Origin: Serinus canaria
Taxonomy: Eukaryota > Chordata > Aves > Passeriformes > Fringillidae
Assembly (NCBI RefSeq): GCF_022539315.1
Contig: NC_066313.1
Span: 10,357,764 to 10,421,763 of the forward strand
Reading direction: 5' to 3'
Length of the DNA: 64,000 nt
Shown here: in pieces, positions 27,980 to 40,787 of the stretch
How positions within the stretch are numbered: the first letter of the stretch is position 1
Layout of the letters: each line of letters opens with the position of its first letter
Notes under the pieces: model-generated
Seen by the model: only the letters and a program-made list of their open reading frames with translations
Databases searched by the model: none
What the model was told of the DNA's origin: nothing
Translations under genes and position numbers: made by a program

Positions 27980-29000
27980 TTGGATGACTGGGCCCAGAGA
28001 ATGGTGGTGAGTTTAATCAGCTGGTGGCCAGTCACTAGAGGGGCTCCTCAGAGCTCAGTATTTGGGCCAATTCTATTTAACATCTTTATTGATGATCCGA
28101 ATGGTGGGATCAAGTGTGCCCTCAGTCTGTTTGCAGATGAAACAAATTTGGGTTGGGGTGTTGATCTGCTGGAAGGCAGCCAGGTACTACAGAGGCATCT
28201 GGGCAGGCTGGATTTACGAGCTGGGGCCAGTGGTCTGAGGTTCAACAAGGCCAAGCACCTGGTCTTGCACTTGGGTCACAACAACCCCAGGCACTGCTAC
28301 AGGCTGGGGACAGTTTGGCTGGAAAGATTCTTGGTGAAAAGAGACCTAGGAGAGCTGATCAGCAGTGACTGAACATGAGCCAGCTGTGCCCAGGTGGCCA
28401 ATGGCACCTGGCCTGATTAGCAGTGGTGTGGCAGCAGGACCAGGTCAGTGACTGTGCCCCTGTGCTGGGCACTGCTGAGGTCACACCTCAATCCTGTGCT
28501 CAGCTTTGGGCTCCTCACTGCAAGAAAGACATCGGGGGGGCTGGAGTGTGTCCAGAGAAGGGCAATGGAGCTGGGGAAGGGTCTGGAGCACAAGTGTGAT
28601 GAGGAGCAGCTGAGGGAGCTGGGGGGGTTTGGTCTGGAGGAAAGAAGGCTCAGGGAAAACACTATCACTCTCTACAACTGCCTGAAAGGAGAGTGCAGCC
28701 AGGTGGAGGTTGGTCCCTTCTACCAGGTAACAAGTGACAGGACAAAGGAAATGGAACTTGAGGAAATTGCCTCAAGTTATTTTAGAGGGGATTTAGATCA
28801 GGTTAATCAGAAATTAGAACACATTTCTTCATGGAAGCATTGTCAAGCACTGATGCAGGCTGCCCAGAGAAGTGGGGGAGTCACCAACACTGGAAGCATT
28901 TAGGAGACATGCAGATGTGGCACTTAATGAGACATTTTAGTGGTGGACTTGACAGCATCAACTACTCGACTCAATCACATTTAAGGCCTTTGAAAACATG
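27980..29000 (+). mobile_element. CR1 LINE, 5'-truncated, reverse-transcriptase core
   Basis: A truncated CR1 non-LTR retrotransposon. The frame at 27980-28372 carries the CR1 reverse-transcriptase core. It reads WWPVTRGAPQ, then FGPILFNIFIDD, then SLFADETNLG. In the catalytic site the usual FADD reads FADE, so a key acidic residue is replaced, which fits a dead copy. A later frame holds LEERRLRENTITLYNCLKG (about 28635-28690), typical of the C-terminal part of CR1 ORF2. The 3' untranslated region continues through ggctgcccagagaagtggggg (28859-28879), and weak tail similarity (tttagtggtggacttgacagc) ends near 29000 without a clean terminal repeat. Stops at 28370 and later, plus frame changes, interrupt the coding region. 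It looks older and more diverged than the copy at 12190-13090. The start is near 27980, where similarity begins. Confidence 0.92.
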
Positions 29001-32000
29001 TATTGGGTCAGGGTTTTGCCAATTAGAAGTTTGATAAAGAGATGATTAGTTTAAGTTTGGCACTCATGTTAGTGAGACTGCCTAGGTGAGAAGTACAAAG
29101 TAGTTGAGAGCTGGGAAATGAAGAGCTTCTGTTGACATGACAGCCACTAAAAAGAACTGGAGATCACTGCATAAGAAATTGAGAGTACACAAGGCAAATT
29201 TGTAGTCAGGATGAGAAAATGAGAAGCTGAATGTGAAATATAGTCTCAGAGCATTGTTTTGGTAACGGTTTTACTGAGCCTGACAGAAAAAGCCCTGTTT
29301 CTCAATGATGCAACGATGACCTAATTGAAGAGTGAAGCCCTTCAAAGAAAGGCATGAGAGGATGATGCAAATACATGCAAAGCTTAAATATCTTTTGAGA
29401 GATTTACAAATGGTACTGCCTTTACAAGACAGCAGAAAAATGTAAGCATAAGGAAGGTCTTGATTGTTCCTTTGCCATACACAAATAACAGCTTGTAATA
29501 ACCCAATACTCCCACTAAAATCTTGGCCACACACCAGAGAAAACCACATTTAAATCCTTGTTTCTTAGGAATCCTCTTCTGAAAGACTTCATGGTTTTTA
29601 ACAACTCAGCCCACATCTGTATTAGCTCACCACATCTGATTATCCTTCTCAGCAAACACTCAGAGCAGGTGTCTGCAACCTATCCTATAACCCTTTCTTT
29701 GCCAATTGTTTTCATTTATATCCTTGGTTTTGTTTTTTGTCCAAAGACAAAAAAAAAAAAAAAAGACTGAATCAGAAGAAGAACAACTTAAACACCTTTT
29801 AGCTTTGGGAAAATAAAAAAACTGAATCAGGATCTGAAGCTATGTTTAGTGGGTTAATCTGGTTTAATCCATGAAAATCAGTCTCAAGCCATGCTCATTA
29901 AGAGGAATTTAATTTTGTTTTCTGTTATTTAAGCAACCTAGGAAACATGTGACCTTCCTGCCAATAATTTCCCTGTACTATTTATAAGCATTTTTGAAGG
30001 TGCTGATTACAGTGCTAAATGTCAATAGGATTCTGTCTACTCTGCTGTAGAACTTTGAGGAGCAAGACCTGAGTGAGCCACAGGACACACAGATCCAGAG
30101 TAAAAGACTCTCACAAGAGCAATATGAGTAGCATTAAGACTTAACATGGATTTATTTACATGTGCAAAACTGAAACAGGGATGCTGAGAATGGCAGAGAG
30201 GAGTTGCATCACCAATGCCTTCATTGACAAGAATTTTAAAGAAGATTTGAAAGATGATAAAACAATAACCAGGACAATTTTCAGGTATTTATTAGGACCA
30301 TTGCCCAAGAATGAAGGCCATCATGAGAAAGATTTGATATGTTTGATAGTTGATATGAGTGTTAGTGATGGGTCAAGAAGAATAAGCTCTGAATAACAGT
30401 CCTGGCTATTTCTGAGAGAAAAGGTTTTAGTGGCTTCAGTGAGAAATGTCTGATGAAGCAAAAGGGGAAGAAAAGTAAGGATAGAACTGATACATAGACC
30501 TTCAAAGTTCTAAATTGCACCTTCAATTATACATAAATAAAAAGGAGAAAGACAAAGGAGAACACATAGGCACATTGAAGCTAAGGGTATGAAATTTGTA
30601 TTGTGAAAGACTGAAGCATGACTGTAGTGTGAAGGGAAAAGCTGGAGCATCAGAGGAGAAAGGAGAGAAAGGAAGGAAAACAGATACAAACTGAAGGCAA
30701 AACAGGATGACACTGAGGCAGATGGAGATTATTAGGGAAGGAGCATGACTCAGGAACTTCCACTTGAATCAGGGGAGAAGAAACAACAGAATCTTTAAAA
30801 AGACTGCAAAGCAATCTGAGAGGGTTCGGGAAGCGCAAATGGTCTTTTCAGAGGTAAGGTTTGTACAATTTCCACTGGAATAAATGGCTGAAACTTGTGC
30901 AGAGAAGTCAAGAATAAAGGTGTGGAAGGTTTTGAAAAAGGATGCAAGCTAGAAAAAAATGTAACTGGGATTATAAACATGGAACTTCAGCTGGAAGAGG
31001 AAAACTGTTTGGTCAGGAAGACGGTGGAATGGAAATAGAAAGTATTTTGCAGCAGGAGAAGACAAGCATGGAGAAGCAGAATTCATTGTAACTCTGCAGT
31101 GTATAGACATAAGTACTGCAAGGTGAGCACCAAAAGTGGTTCTAACCTGCAGCTTATTTGGGCATATCATGCAGTTAGAAAATATATTGAAAGAAATAAT
31201 GGCAAAAGAAAGAGAAATTAAAATTTGTACATTAATGCATTAACGTACAAGTTAACAACATCAAGCAGCAAACCAGATCAACACACAGCCTCCAAAAGAA
31301 AAAAATCTCTCCCAAACCAGAAGAAAAGCCTTAGAGTGGATAAAAAATGATCTGCAATTGCCTATAAGAAATGATGGGGGAAAAGATCAAGCAAGAAGAC
31401 CTGTGGGTGGCTGATCTCAGTATCTTGAGAATAAATACTTTCCTACCATGTGTCCTCCAGGGTGGATAAATTCCACACTGCAGATGAATTCTATTAATGT
31501 AGAGCAAGCATGTGCAGTGATTAAATGATTTGTGCGAGGTGACACAGAAATCAGAGCCAAACATTGACCCCAAGACCCCAGGTCAGACAGTTTGTGAGCT
31601 AAGAACTGTCTCTGAGGTACAGACTGAAGTCTGATATCCTCCTACTCTCTGCAGAGCTTCTTTTTATAGGTCTACTAATGGAAGAGTATCTTTTAAGGTG
31701 CAGATTATGCCTCCAAATATTTTGACTTTCTCAGCATTCTGTAAGCAGCATGAACTCTGACATTGTAGGAACTAAGGCACACCCAGAAATGGCTCACTGA
31801 TTTCTGCCTCTGCCCAGCTGTCAGCAGATAAAAAAAACTACACCCCATCACATCATGGAGTCGGGGAGCTATTGCTCCCCATAGCACAAAGAAGCAAAAA
31901 ATAAAAATTCACTACTTGTAAAGCATCTACCTGTGCTGACAGCTAATTTAAGCCCAATATACATGCTATGCAAAGAAAATAAATTCTTATGACATGTGGA

Positions 32001-35000
32001 GTCTGGAATCCAAGGAAACCTTAGCAAAGATATTGAAGCAACACACTGTTTGCATACTGATTTCTGTGGTACCACTCTTTGTTTTGAAAAAATATATACA
32101 GTTTCACTGGGAAGAGAAGTACCATATTCAAATAAATAAGAAAATCCAGCCACAATCACTAGTTTGTTTACAGTTCATCCTATCACTACACAAAAATTCA
32201 TTCCAGGGTTTGTATTCTGATTTGCAAAATTAAAATTAGGGATAGCTTCTTGAACTCCTTTCAGATTTTTGAGATATTTTATATCTCCCCATCTAATTTT
32301 ATAGATTCTGTGTATCCTGTAAACTCATTTCACATATAGTTTTGATCTATCAATAGCTCACTGTACATTTAGAAACAACGTAATTCACTAGCTTCTAATT
32401 TTTTATTTGAATGATTTTTGAGACTTTTTTATCTGCCACTTAGCTAAATGCTTCTATAGCCCCATGTGTTCAGTATTTTGAGAGCTGCCTTTAATAGACC
32501 TGCTCTTGCATGCGCTTCATCTACAGAACTCCTCCTCAAGAAACCTACAGCACAATAAATAAATAAAAGAACTTCACCTCAGTGTATCTCCTCAGTGGCT
32601 TTGCGTGACTTTTACTTCACCTCTTGAACCTCTTCAACACACCGTCAGACTGACTGTGCTCTCTCCTTATCTGAGATTACTTTCTCTGCACTGAAATGCA
32701 GTTCATTACTTTCTTCAATGGAATTCCAAATCTGCTCTCTAATAGATTTCTAATCCTCAGCAAACCCATGCATTACGAAGCAAGTGCTGTGCTCGCCATA
32801 TGGTTAATCTGATTTTTCAGTGACCCTGCCCCATAATTTTCATTAAGAGCATGTGATTAGGAAAATACTACACCAACAAGAATGTGATTCCCATTTCCGG
32901 CTTCCCCTCATTGTTCTGGGGGGATTCTGATTATCCCACACCCTTTAGTGTGTGGAATACAACACAGGGAACAGCAGTTGCTTGCCCTCAGAAATCTGTT
33001 ATTACTTTTAGAAGTATTCAAGAGTGCCACAGACTGCTTCTCAAGCTCAGAGCAACGGATGCACCGTTCCCTGGACACTGCACTTCACTTGCTTGTAGAA
33101 GAATTGATAGAGCAATAGATTTGTGATCTATCACAGCAAGGATGGGACTATAAGACAAAAAGTGTTTCCACACTGGCACACTGTTAAAATAAAAATGGTG
33201 TGTTATTTTCATCCCATTTCTGAGCATGCAAAACAATCTGACCACTTGTGATCATTAATAATCTTGTGCAGCTTTTCACAGCAATAAAGGACTTCATCAA
33301 AATGTCCTTGGAGAATTCCTGCTTATGTAACTCTATATCACCCAACTATATCCTTATTTCACCAACTGGGAGTTTCTAGTTCATGTTCTGTGACAAGCTG
33401 TTCTGAGATCATACTGAATAATTTTCAGTAGCAGCAACCATTAACCTTCAAAGTACAGGAATTTTAGTGTTGGAAGGAGAATAAAAATACATACACATCA
33501 GAGGATGTGTAAAAATCAGTAAATCAGTGATTTTTAAGTACATTGAAATACATAGAAGAAATCCTGTAGTATTTATAGCAACTAAAAACACAAACAAAGG
33601 ATGTTTAGACTGAGCAAGTCTGAGACTTTGGGGTAGAAGATTTCATATATATGTTGACATTTTCGTATTTTGAATTTTGGAGGTTTTGATGATTTATTAT
33701 GATATGGAGATTTTTTTTCCCTGTATGAATCACTTAATTTTAGAGATAATTCCCAAAGCTAGGCTGCTATCAGGCACCTTGGGAATGAGGCCTGCTGAAG
33801 ACAGAAATTTAGAAAGGAACAACTTTCAGGTGGGTGAACATGCTGTTCTTTTCACACTTAAATATACCCAACTTGGTGTTTTCAATTAATATCAGCTCAG
33901 CATGGCAGATAAACTGCCCTTGATGTTCTACATACACTATAGTTGGGACTGAAACAGTGCTAGCCAACGTGACAAAAAATGATACAAACACGCAATGCTG
34001 CTCTGCTTGAGTAAACTCCTCTCTCAGCACTTTTTGAATCATCAGCTATTTATTTCAATATTCTGCATGTCATCAGTGCTTTGGCAGCCCATTTTTTTTT
34101 TCTTTTTAATACTCTTGGTGTATAAACAGCACATACAAAATTTCCATTTCAGAACAATTCATTCTTAACTTGTTAAAGCCTGGTCCGGTAAATACATCAT
34201 TTGTGTCATGACATCACCCCAACTTGTGACAGTAAATGCTGCAAAAATTCATATCAATGTGTTACAATTCTTGCATTTCTATGTTTGACTGATAATTTCA
34301 CAGTGGAAAAATATCTGGGTCAGCACTTTCCAGAGGCACAATGTCTGTGTTTCTATTCCTGATCAACCTCAGAACGTGTTCCAGTGCCTGCTGGAGTGGT
34401 GTTTTCCCTGCTGACACAACTAGACAGACAGAACTGTAAATGTTATTGTGAGACACAGCAATTCCCATGTGGGAGAAAGGCTGATAAGTTTCAAACTATC
34501 CTCTTTTGGCTTAAAGAAGCCTTCAGTGCTTTTATTACACCCTCTTGATTTAGCTGTTTCTGTTGAAAGGGCAGGCTCTGACCTCCTACAAGTGCTGTAA
34601 GCAAGCTGCGTGCAGGTTTTTAAAGATGCTCCCAGTTTGGGGGCATGTACAAAATCCATGTCATCTGCTTGAGTTACCTGTAACTTCAGTGGGTGGGAAC
34701 CAGCCCTAGACTGCCTGAAATGGCTCAATTTCAGATAATAAAGAGAGATTGAAAACTAGCAATGACACTTTTTTTTCTTCACCTTTGAACTGACTATTGA
34801 TCTCACTGACTGCAGTGAAGGATGTTCCAGCACTGAAAGCTGGTTATGGAGAAACACCTTCTTAGAGAGACAAGAATATTCTCAGACTTTCTTCATAAAC
34901 ATTTCACTTAGCTGGGACAAGAGCCTCCAGAGCCTACTTCTCTTGGAAAAAATGCTGCCTTTCAGAACCTGACATTTCCCAGCTGGTACTGGATCTGTTT

Positions 35001-38000
35001 CTATGAAATAAAAAAAGCAAATGTAGCTCATGGCTATTAAAGCGTAATTTTTTTGATGCGCATCCATCATTCATGCTGGTGACCTAAGCTCTGTAAAGTT
35101 AATGGGAGAGAAGAAAAGACAATTCACAGACCCTAAAATACCCCCACATCTGCTCAGAACTCTTCCACAATGCCCCTTGCACATGAGTTAAAATGTGAAG
35201 CACTTACAGGAAGAATTTGACAAATAATTTATAGTAAGAGTTGAGAAAACTCTGGCCTCTTCCACAGAAAATTCATGAAGTAATTAACAGAAAAAGAAAC
35301 ATCCACCATTAACATAATTCATAAATAATTACTTTTTCAGTTCTCTTCTCTGTCCAACCACTGCCAGGGAGGGACATGCCATAACCACAGCCGTGAGGTT
35401 TTTCTCTTGTTTAATGTTTTTATCTCTTGTGTTCTTCAGAAGTGTTGTCAGTTTTGCAACCAGTGCAACTAGGCACGTGTCACTGAGTTCAGCTATGTGA
35501 TGTACACCAGCAAGGACCTCCAGCTCTACTTCTGTCTTTTTAATTCATCAACTTGCATAAAGCATTAGTTGACTCATTTGCTAAATCTCCCTGAATTGTT
35601 CACCAGGATAAGGAAAAGTTACCTGTCTAGGCTCTCTGAGTCAGATTTCTGATATTACTTTAATTACAGGCTTCCTTTTAATTTCCAAAGAGTCATTCAG
35701 GCCCACATCTGTTGCCAGCTGGCCACAGAGATGCACACTATCCTGGCTTCAAACTTGTATAATGCTGACAGCTGCTTTCAGCTGAGCTCCAGATATACTT
35801 CACTTGCAACCTTTGGTTCCCTTCCTTCTCACTGAGGTGTGTAAGACCTCCTAATAAGCATCACTAGGAGAAATAGGTCTTTTATCTAACTCTCTTGAAG
35901 GAATTACACTTCTGAGAGTCTCTGAAAAGAGCCTATCCTATGAACCTGCAGAAACAAGGAAGCCACAGACAGCAGAGGACTAGAGATTCATGTTCATAAA
36001 TTGTCAGGCCAGAAGGAAAAGCTACACTAAGGAGGCAAAGCCCTGCTTAGGTCAGATAACCATCACTGCCACTAAGCTATCCATGTAATGAGCCTGCTCA
36101 TCAACACATTTGCCAAAAAAGCACTAAGTCATCCCCATCTGTCCTCATCCATCCAGCATTTCCTTTGGTGATATTGCTCAGGGAAGAGGATTAACAGGTT
36201 ATAAAACTGGGAGCTGCTTGGAGAAACTGAAATACAAGGCTGAGCTCTAGACCCTGAGTTGCTCCTCATTGAGCTAGGGCAGTTTTAAGACCCCTTGAAG
36301 CTAAACTGCCTTTTTTTTTTATGTCAGTGTATCTCAGAGCTATTTTAAATTGGAGTCTGCCAAAACTCCAAGAGGCCATTATGATAGAGATCACCAATGA
36401 ATAAAGATTTTGGGTTTGTCCCCTTTATAATACGTGCTGCAGGGTTGTAGGCTGAAAATTAAGGGCACTATCTCTCCTTAAAGCTCTCCCACTTTTCCTG
36501 ACTTTTCAGATAATATTTCTCTTTACCAAATCCCTCTATCATTTTACCTCATTTCCCCGGGCTCCTTCCCTTGGCCTCACCCCTGGTTTGCTCTACAATT
36601 TGCTTCCCCTCTCATGCTGCCTTCAGCAGCTCCATTTCTCTCGGAAAGCCCTCTCCAGTACTAGATTTCAGCTTTGCCTGGTATGCTTTAGGCCACTGTC
36701 AGCTTCCCTCACACTCAAGATTCATCTTTCCTCCTTCTCCCCCATCTTTCCCCCTCCCCAAGCAAGTGCCATGATCTGCTATGAGTTTTCACATGTATTT
36801 GGTTCCCTCATGAGCTTCTTTGACATATGACCTGCAGTTACTTTCACTTTATTCCTAATTAGTTTCCACAACCTGTATTTCCTTTCCCCAAACTATGTGC
36901 ACAATCAGATGCTCACATTATCCATCAGGACTATTTTTCCTCCAAATCATTTTATTTCTCTTTTTTCCCTGTAGTGATCTTCAAAATTATCACTCTTATT
37001 GAAACCCTCCCTAAAGCCCTGCTATATCCTGTAATTTCAGTTTTCTTTAATGAATGGGTTGGCATTGGTATAATATACCTGTAGTATTCATATTTCAGTG
37101 GCCTCAGTTCTATTCAACAACACTGTTTCCAATGAAAGGTGATATTCTGAAGCATGAACTGTATTTACATTTTTCTTTAAATAAGAAACATTAAAACCAA
37201 ACTACATAAATAAACACCCACCAAAATAGATAACAACCTAAGCCAACAAACAAAAAATACACCAAACAAAACACCCCACAAAATGACAAAAAACCCCAAG
37301 GAAGTCAACTTGCCCCATGTATCTTAGCTCTTCCTGAGGCTCCCTCTTAGCTGCAGTAGCAAAATACCTTAGAGTAGTTTCCCAAAGGTCAAAAAATGCT
37401 GCAGTAATATTTCCTTTCCTTCCTCCAGTGGATTTATTTCGTCAATGATTGTTCTCTGCCTCAGAAAAACAGCTTCATCTCTTTTCTCTATTTAGCTCTT
37501 GTGGGGCTGAGCCCTGCAGCAGCAGTCCCAGTGAAGTCGGTGGAAATGCTGACTCTGGAAGAATCAGATGTGTCCCATTGAATAATTATCCAGGGCTGAA
37601 TGAGCTCCCAGAAGTTGTGTGTGAAGACAAGCATCCACATTGAGATGCTGTTAACCAAAGCAGGAGTCCCACTAAAACAACACTCCCCACTGCCTCCCAA
37701 CAGTGCCCTCACCAACCTCTTCAAATAAATATTTCCACTAAAAAAATCCCAAACAGAGATAGGATTTCAACAATAGAAATGGTATTATTAAAAGAGAGAT
37801 TAGAACACTAAAACTTTCCCAACTGTAAGTCAACTTGCTCTTTAAACAGAGGTCAGCTGGGTTTTTTCTGCTGTAGAAACACATGCAAACTTTCCTAGTA
37901 GAAATGTACTTTCTGAAGTTTTAATAAGTGTGCCAGAGCCATAGGAAGGTGGAAGTCTTATTAATATTGTGGAGTATTCAGCAGCCACAGGATTAAGAAA

Positions 38001-38731
38001 ACTAGAGTATCTTATTGACACCTAGTTGCTGCCTTATTGCTGACAATTTTCTAGCTTATCTTCCACATTTCTCTCTCCAGTCACTGCAGATATATTCTGT
38101 TTGGAAAAATAGTGGGAGAACTTGTTCCCCTGGTGAAATTAGTGAAGACTTAGTGCCTCATTTAAACAAGTATTTAAAACTTTCAGTCAAGGCAGTCTTC
38201 AAATTTTAAAACATTCTATGAACTGTGCAAAACCTGAAACAGTAAGAAAATGTTTCAAAGATTTTAGTGAAGATGATGAATGCACAGGTAGATAAGGGGC
38301 ACCATTCACCTCTTTTATTTTTCCCTTAGATCTTTTAGGAGGTGAAACCCAACAACCCAGAAGAACCCTGTGCCACTGGTGTGATAGAGGAGAGTATGAA
38401 GAGAGATCTAAAATTCTGGGGGTTCATTCAAGGAACAAAATCCCTTTTGTAGCCTTTCTGGCCAGGACCCAGTTTCCCAGGGGTTGAACATTGGTGCACT
38501 ACACTTTTGCTCAGGGAAGAGGAACTTTATACCTTTTTCCATATAAGGAAGAGAAACAGAGCAAAAAAAAGTGTTCATTAAAAGACTCCCTCTGGAGCTG
38601 TTTCCTGAAGGAGTCTTCTTGCAGATCAACGTCTTTGGGTCTCTGACTTGCCACCCTGAACCTAACTTGTACTGTAAACCAGAGATTCTTCCAACTTCCA
38701 CAAATTTAGTTAAGCTAATGCAACAAGTCCA
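29001..38731. other. Non-coding stretch, no gene recognised
   Basis: About 9.7 kb of mainly AT-rich DNA. A 16-base A-run lies at 29749-29764. From about 30530 to 31100 the plus strand is noticeably purine-rich without a clear period. An A/C-rich tract lies at about 37190-37300. Open frames are at most 102 codons, apart from the 131-codon minus-strand frame 38408-38803, which runs across the edge of the minus-strand LTR and is probably chance. The segment 38408-38731 lies downstream of that LTR in its own orientation and could hold remnant retroviral leader DNA, but I cannot show this. Confidence 0.55.
29749..29764 (+). repeat. Poly(A) run, 16 bases
   Basis: Sixteen uninterrupted A bases with no recognised element upstream. 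Confidence 0.85.
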
Positions 38732-39128
38732 TGTTGTCAGAAGATCCACACGGCAAAGAAATAAAAAAAACTTTTTCTTTCCACTCTGCCTTTTTTTTAT
38801 CATTGTTATTATTATATCACAATGGTTCTATTGTCATTATATTGCAAAGGTTCCATAGTGCCAGCGTTTCCTACCTTCTAGATGTTTCTCGTAGGCAGCT
38901 CCTCCAAGCCCTGACTCGTCCTTCTTCTCACAGCAGCCAACTGACCCCAGTCCCCCCTCAAACAGCCAAGCCACTCTTTTATAGCACTCTTCTTCTAATT
39001 GGCTACAGCTGAGGCCTGTTAGAGTCAGGCCTGTTCCTAATCTCTAATAATTGCCTCAGCTGCAACTCCTTAAGGAGTAAGATTACTTTCTATACTAACT
39101 TTAGTTTCTTATATTGTATCCCCCTACA
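38732..39128 (-). mobile_element. Endogenous-retrovirus-type LTR, minus orientation
   Basis: Read on the minus strand, this begins TGTAGGGGGATACAATA (39128 downwards). It has a TATA box ctataaaagag (38984 to 38974) and, as I place it, ends in ...GACAACA at 38732, so it is bounded by TG and CA over 397 bases. That is a plausible layout for an LTR of avian ERV type. A G-rich segment follows the TATA box. I see no canonical AATAAA in the expected place. Flanking target-site duplications are not evident, so both edges are provisional. No coding remnant can be confidently assigned next to it, so it may be a solo LTR or part of a decayed provirus. Confidence 0.6.
38974..38984 (-). promoter_or_regulatory. 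TATA box of minus-strand LTR
   Basis: Minus-strand ctataaaagag lies about 145 bases from the proposed LTR 5' edge. It would direct transcription leftwards. Activity is not implied. Confidence 0.5.
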
Positions 39129-39356
39129 ACTGTCTTTCCTGCAAAGCCCATAAGGTGTATGGGTTTAAGCCTGCCATGGGTTTTGACTTAGCTCCAGCCA
39201 AGTACATTGAATTCATTAAACACAAATATTTAAGCCCACAGAAAACATCTCCAGAAAGCCAATGGGACATTTTGCACCATCAATTACTCTGCCATTGTCA
39301 GCTGACTGGAACTCTGTAATTGCACTTGGATTAAAACTTACAGAAGTTCTTCAATG

Positions 39357-39462
39357 TTGGTTTTGGGTTCTTTGTACTGTTTTTGTTGGTTTTGTTGTTT
39401 TTTGTTGGGTTTTGTTGGGTTGTGTTGTTGTTGTTTTGTTTGTTTGTTTGTTTGCTTGTTTT
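39357..39462 (+). repeat. GTTT/GTT-rich simple repeat
   Basis: About 100 bases made of T-runs separated by G, ending in a regular block of TTTG units near 39434-39453. The minus-strand equivalent is (CAAA)n. It lies between the minus-strand LTR and a CR1 tail. Confidence 0.85.
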
Positions 39463-39779
39463 CCAAAAAATCTCCATAGAGAAGATAAATAGGGAAAATA
39501 CAACCAGAACAAATTGTGCAGGGTGACTCAAATGAGCTCTGCTGACAAACCCAGAAGTGTATTACTCCAAACATTGTAAAGCACTGCAGTGGAAGGGAGC
39601 AGGAGGTGTTCTCACTAACAAAGTACCCCAGTGAAACTCATGGTGGGACAGGTGAGTTAAAACTGGAGCTTGAATTTCAGATGAGACATTATTGATCCTT
39701 CTCTGGCTTACTTTGAAAGCAGGGGCTAGGAGTCACACCACCACAGAGATACAGCTCAGCATGCAAGAATAAGACTTTG

Positions 39780-39893
39780 ATATTATCCTGATCAAAGTGG
39801 CATCCCAGCCATAGGAAGCAGGGGAAAATGTTGGACTTGATGATCTTGGAGGTCTTTTCACAACCTAAGTGATTTTATGTGGTTCTGTGTAGG
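39780..39893 (+). mobile_element. CR1 LINE 3' tail fragment
   Basis: The segment gttggacttgatgatcttgg near 39831, followed by aggtcttttcacaacctaag and tgattttatgtggttctgtg, is the characteristic 3' end of a CR1 element. Only the last 100 or so bases are present. This is an extreme 5' truncation, as is common for CR1. Confidence 0.8.
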
Positions 39894-40216
39894 GGGAAGG
39901 CTGTGTGGCCCTCGGGAGTGGTTGTGACTCAGGTTCATTCTACAACCTCTTTCTGGGGCAGGCTGGTATAATCCAGCCCTTTATATGCAAGTGGCTGGGG
40001 GAGAGCACTATAAATATGGAACATCAAAATGTCATTTGCACAGTCACTTTAAACAGATCTGTCCAAGCACTCTCTTTCTTCTGCACAGGAAAGATAATAA
40101 TCTGTTAAACTTTCTCCCAGAACCGCATTTTAGCATTTTAATTACAGACCCAACATACTCACCAAACACACTCTCACTAAAGGGCACACCTTAATAAAGT
40201 CAGTACATGGTGCTGC

Positions 40217-40434
40217 TGTGACCCAGCAAGGGCAGTGCCTGGAAGGAATGGCCAAGGAGCCCGCTGGCACATGTTGGAACCCAGGACATCCCTCTGGCTG
40301 CTCTGGAGGGCTCGAGCCCCTGTCCGGGGGCTCAGAGACCTCGGCACACAGCCCGAGACCCCTGTGCCTTTGACTTTGACCCTTGGAAAAAATTACCAGC
40401 CTTAGATGAGGATTTACAAGCCATGAAAATTTAA
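40217..40434 (+). pseudogene. Retroviral coding tail upstream of LTR (remnant)
   Basis: An open frame of 71 codons runs from just after an in-frame TGA (40217-40219) to TAA at 40432-40434. It lies immediately upstream of a purine-rich stretch (40435-40446) and an LTR. The last part of the frame is acidic and well formed, reading DFDPWKKLPALDEDL close to the C-terminus. A frame ending just before a polypurine-like tract and a 3' LTR is the expected position for the end of the last retroviral gene. I cannot say which protein it is. No start codon context or upstream body is recognised, so it is a broken 3' end only. Confidence 0.5.
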
Positions 40435-40680
40435 GTAGAATGGAAGTTTGTCACAGGGTGAGAAGCAGAATTTTGGGGTTTTTAGAAGGGAGGCTCGGGG
40501 TCCCAAGACAGAGGAATTTGGGCATGCCTTGTCCTTCTTTCTCCTTCTTCCTAGCCTCCATCTTCTGGATGTTGGTGGCACTTTTGGATTGGTTTAGGGT
40601 AGAGACGGACTGTCTAACATAGGTGATAGGTATTGGAGAATATTTGTAAATAAAGTACACATAGTTTTTAGTTTAAAAAG

Positions 40681-40687
40681 TATAAAA
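40681..40687 (+). promoter_or_regulatory. TATA box of plus-strand LTR
   Basis: TATAAAA is placed 233 bases into the LTR and would direct transcription rightwards into the CpG-rich segment after the LTR. Confidence 0.6.
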
Positions 40688-40781
40688 AGACAACACTACC
40701 TTGAAGATGGGCAGTGTGCCACCGACTGACCTGCTGAACGGACCTCAGCAGGCCAGGGAAAGAATGTTATAGGTAACAGAA

Positions 40782-40787
40782 AATAAA
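40782..40787 (+). terminator. Polyadenylation signal in plus-strand LTR
   Basis: AATAAA about 100 bases after the TATA box, the normal spacing for an LTR R region. Cleavage would be expected some 15-25 bases downstream. Confidence 0.6.

Noticed and set aside
38408..38803. 131-codon minus-strand frame beginning inside the minus-strand LTR
   Set aside because: It starts within the proposed LTR and has no recognisable retroviral domain. The length is compatible with chance.
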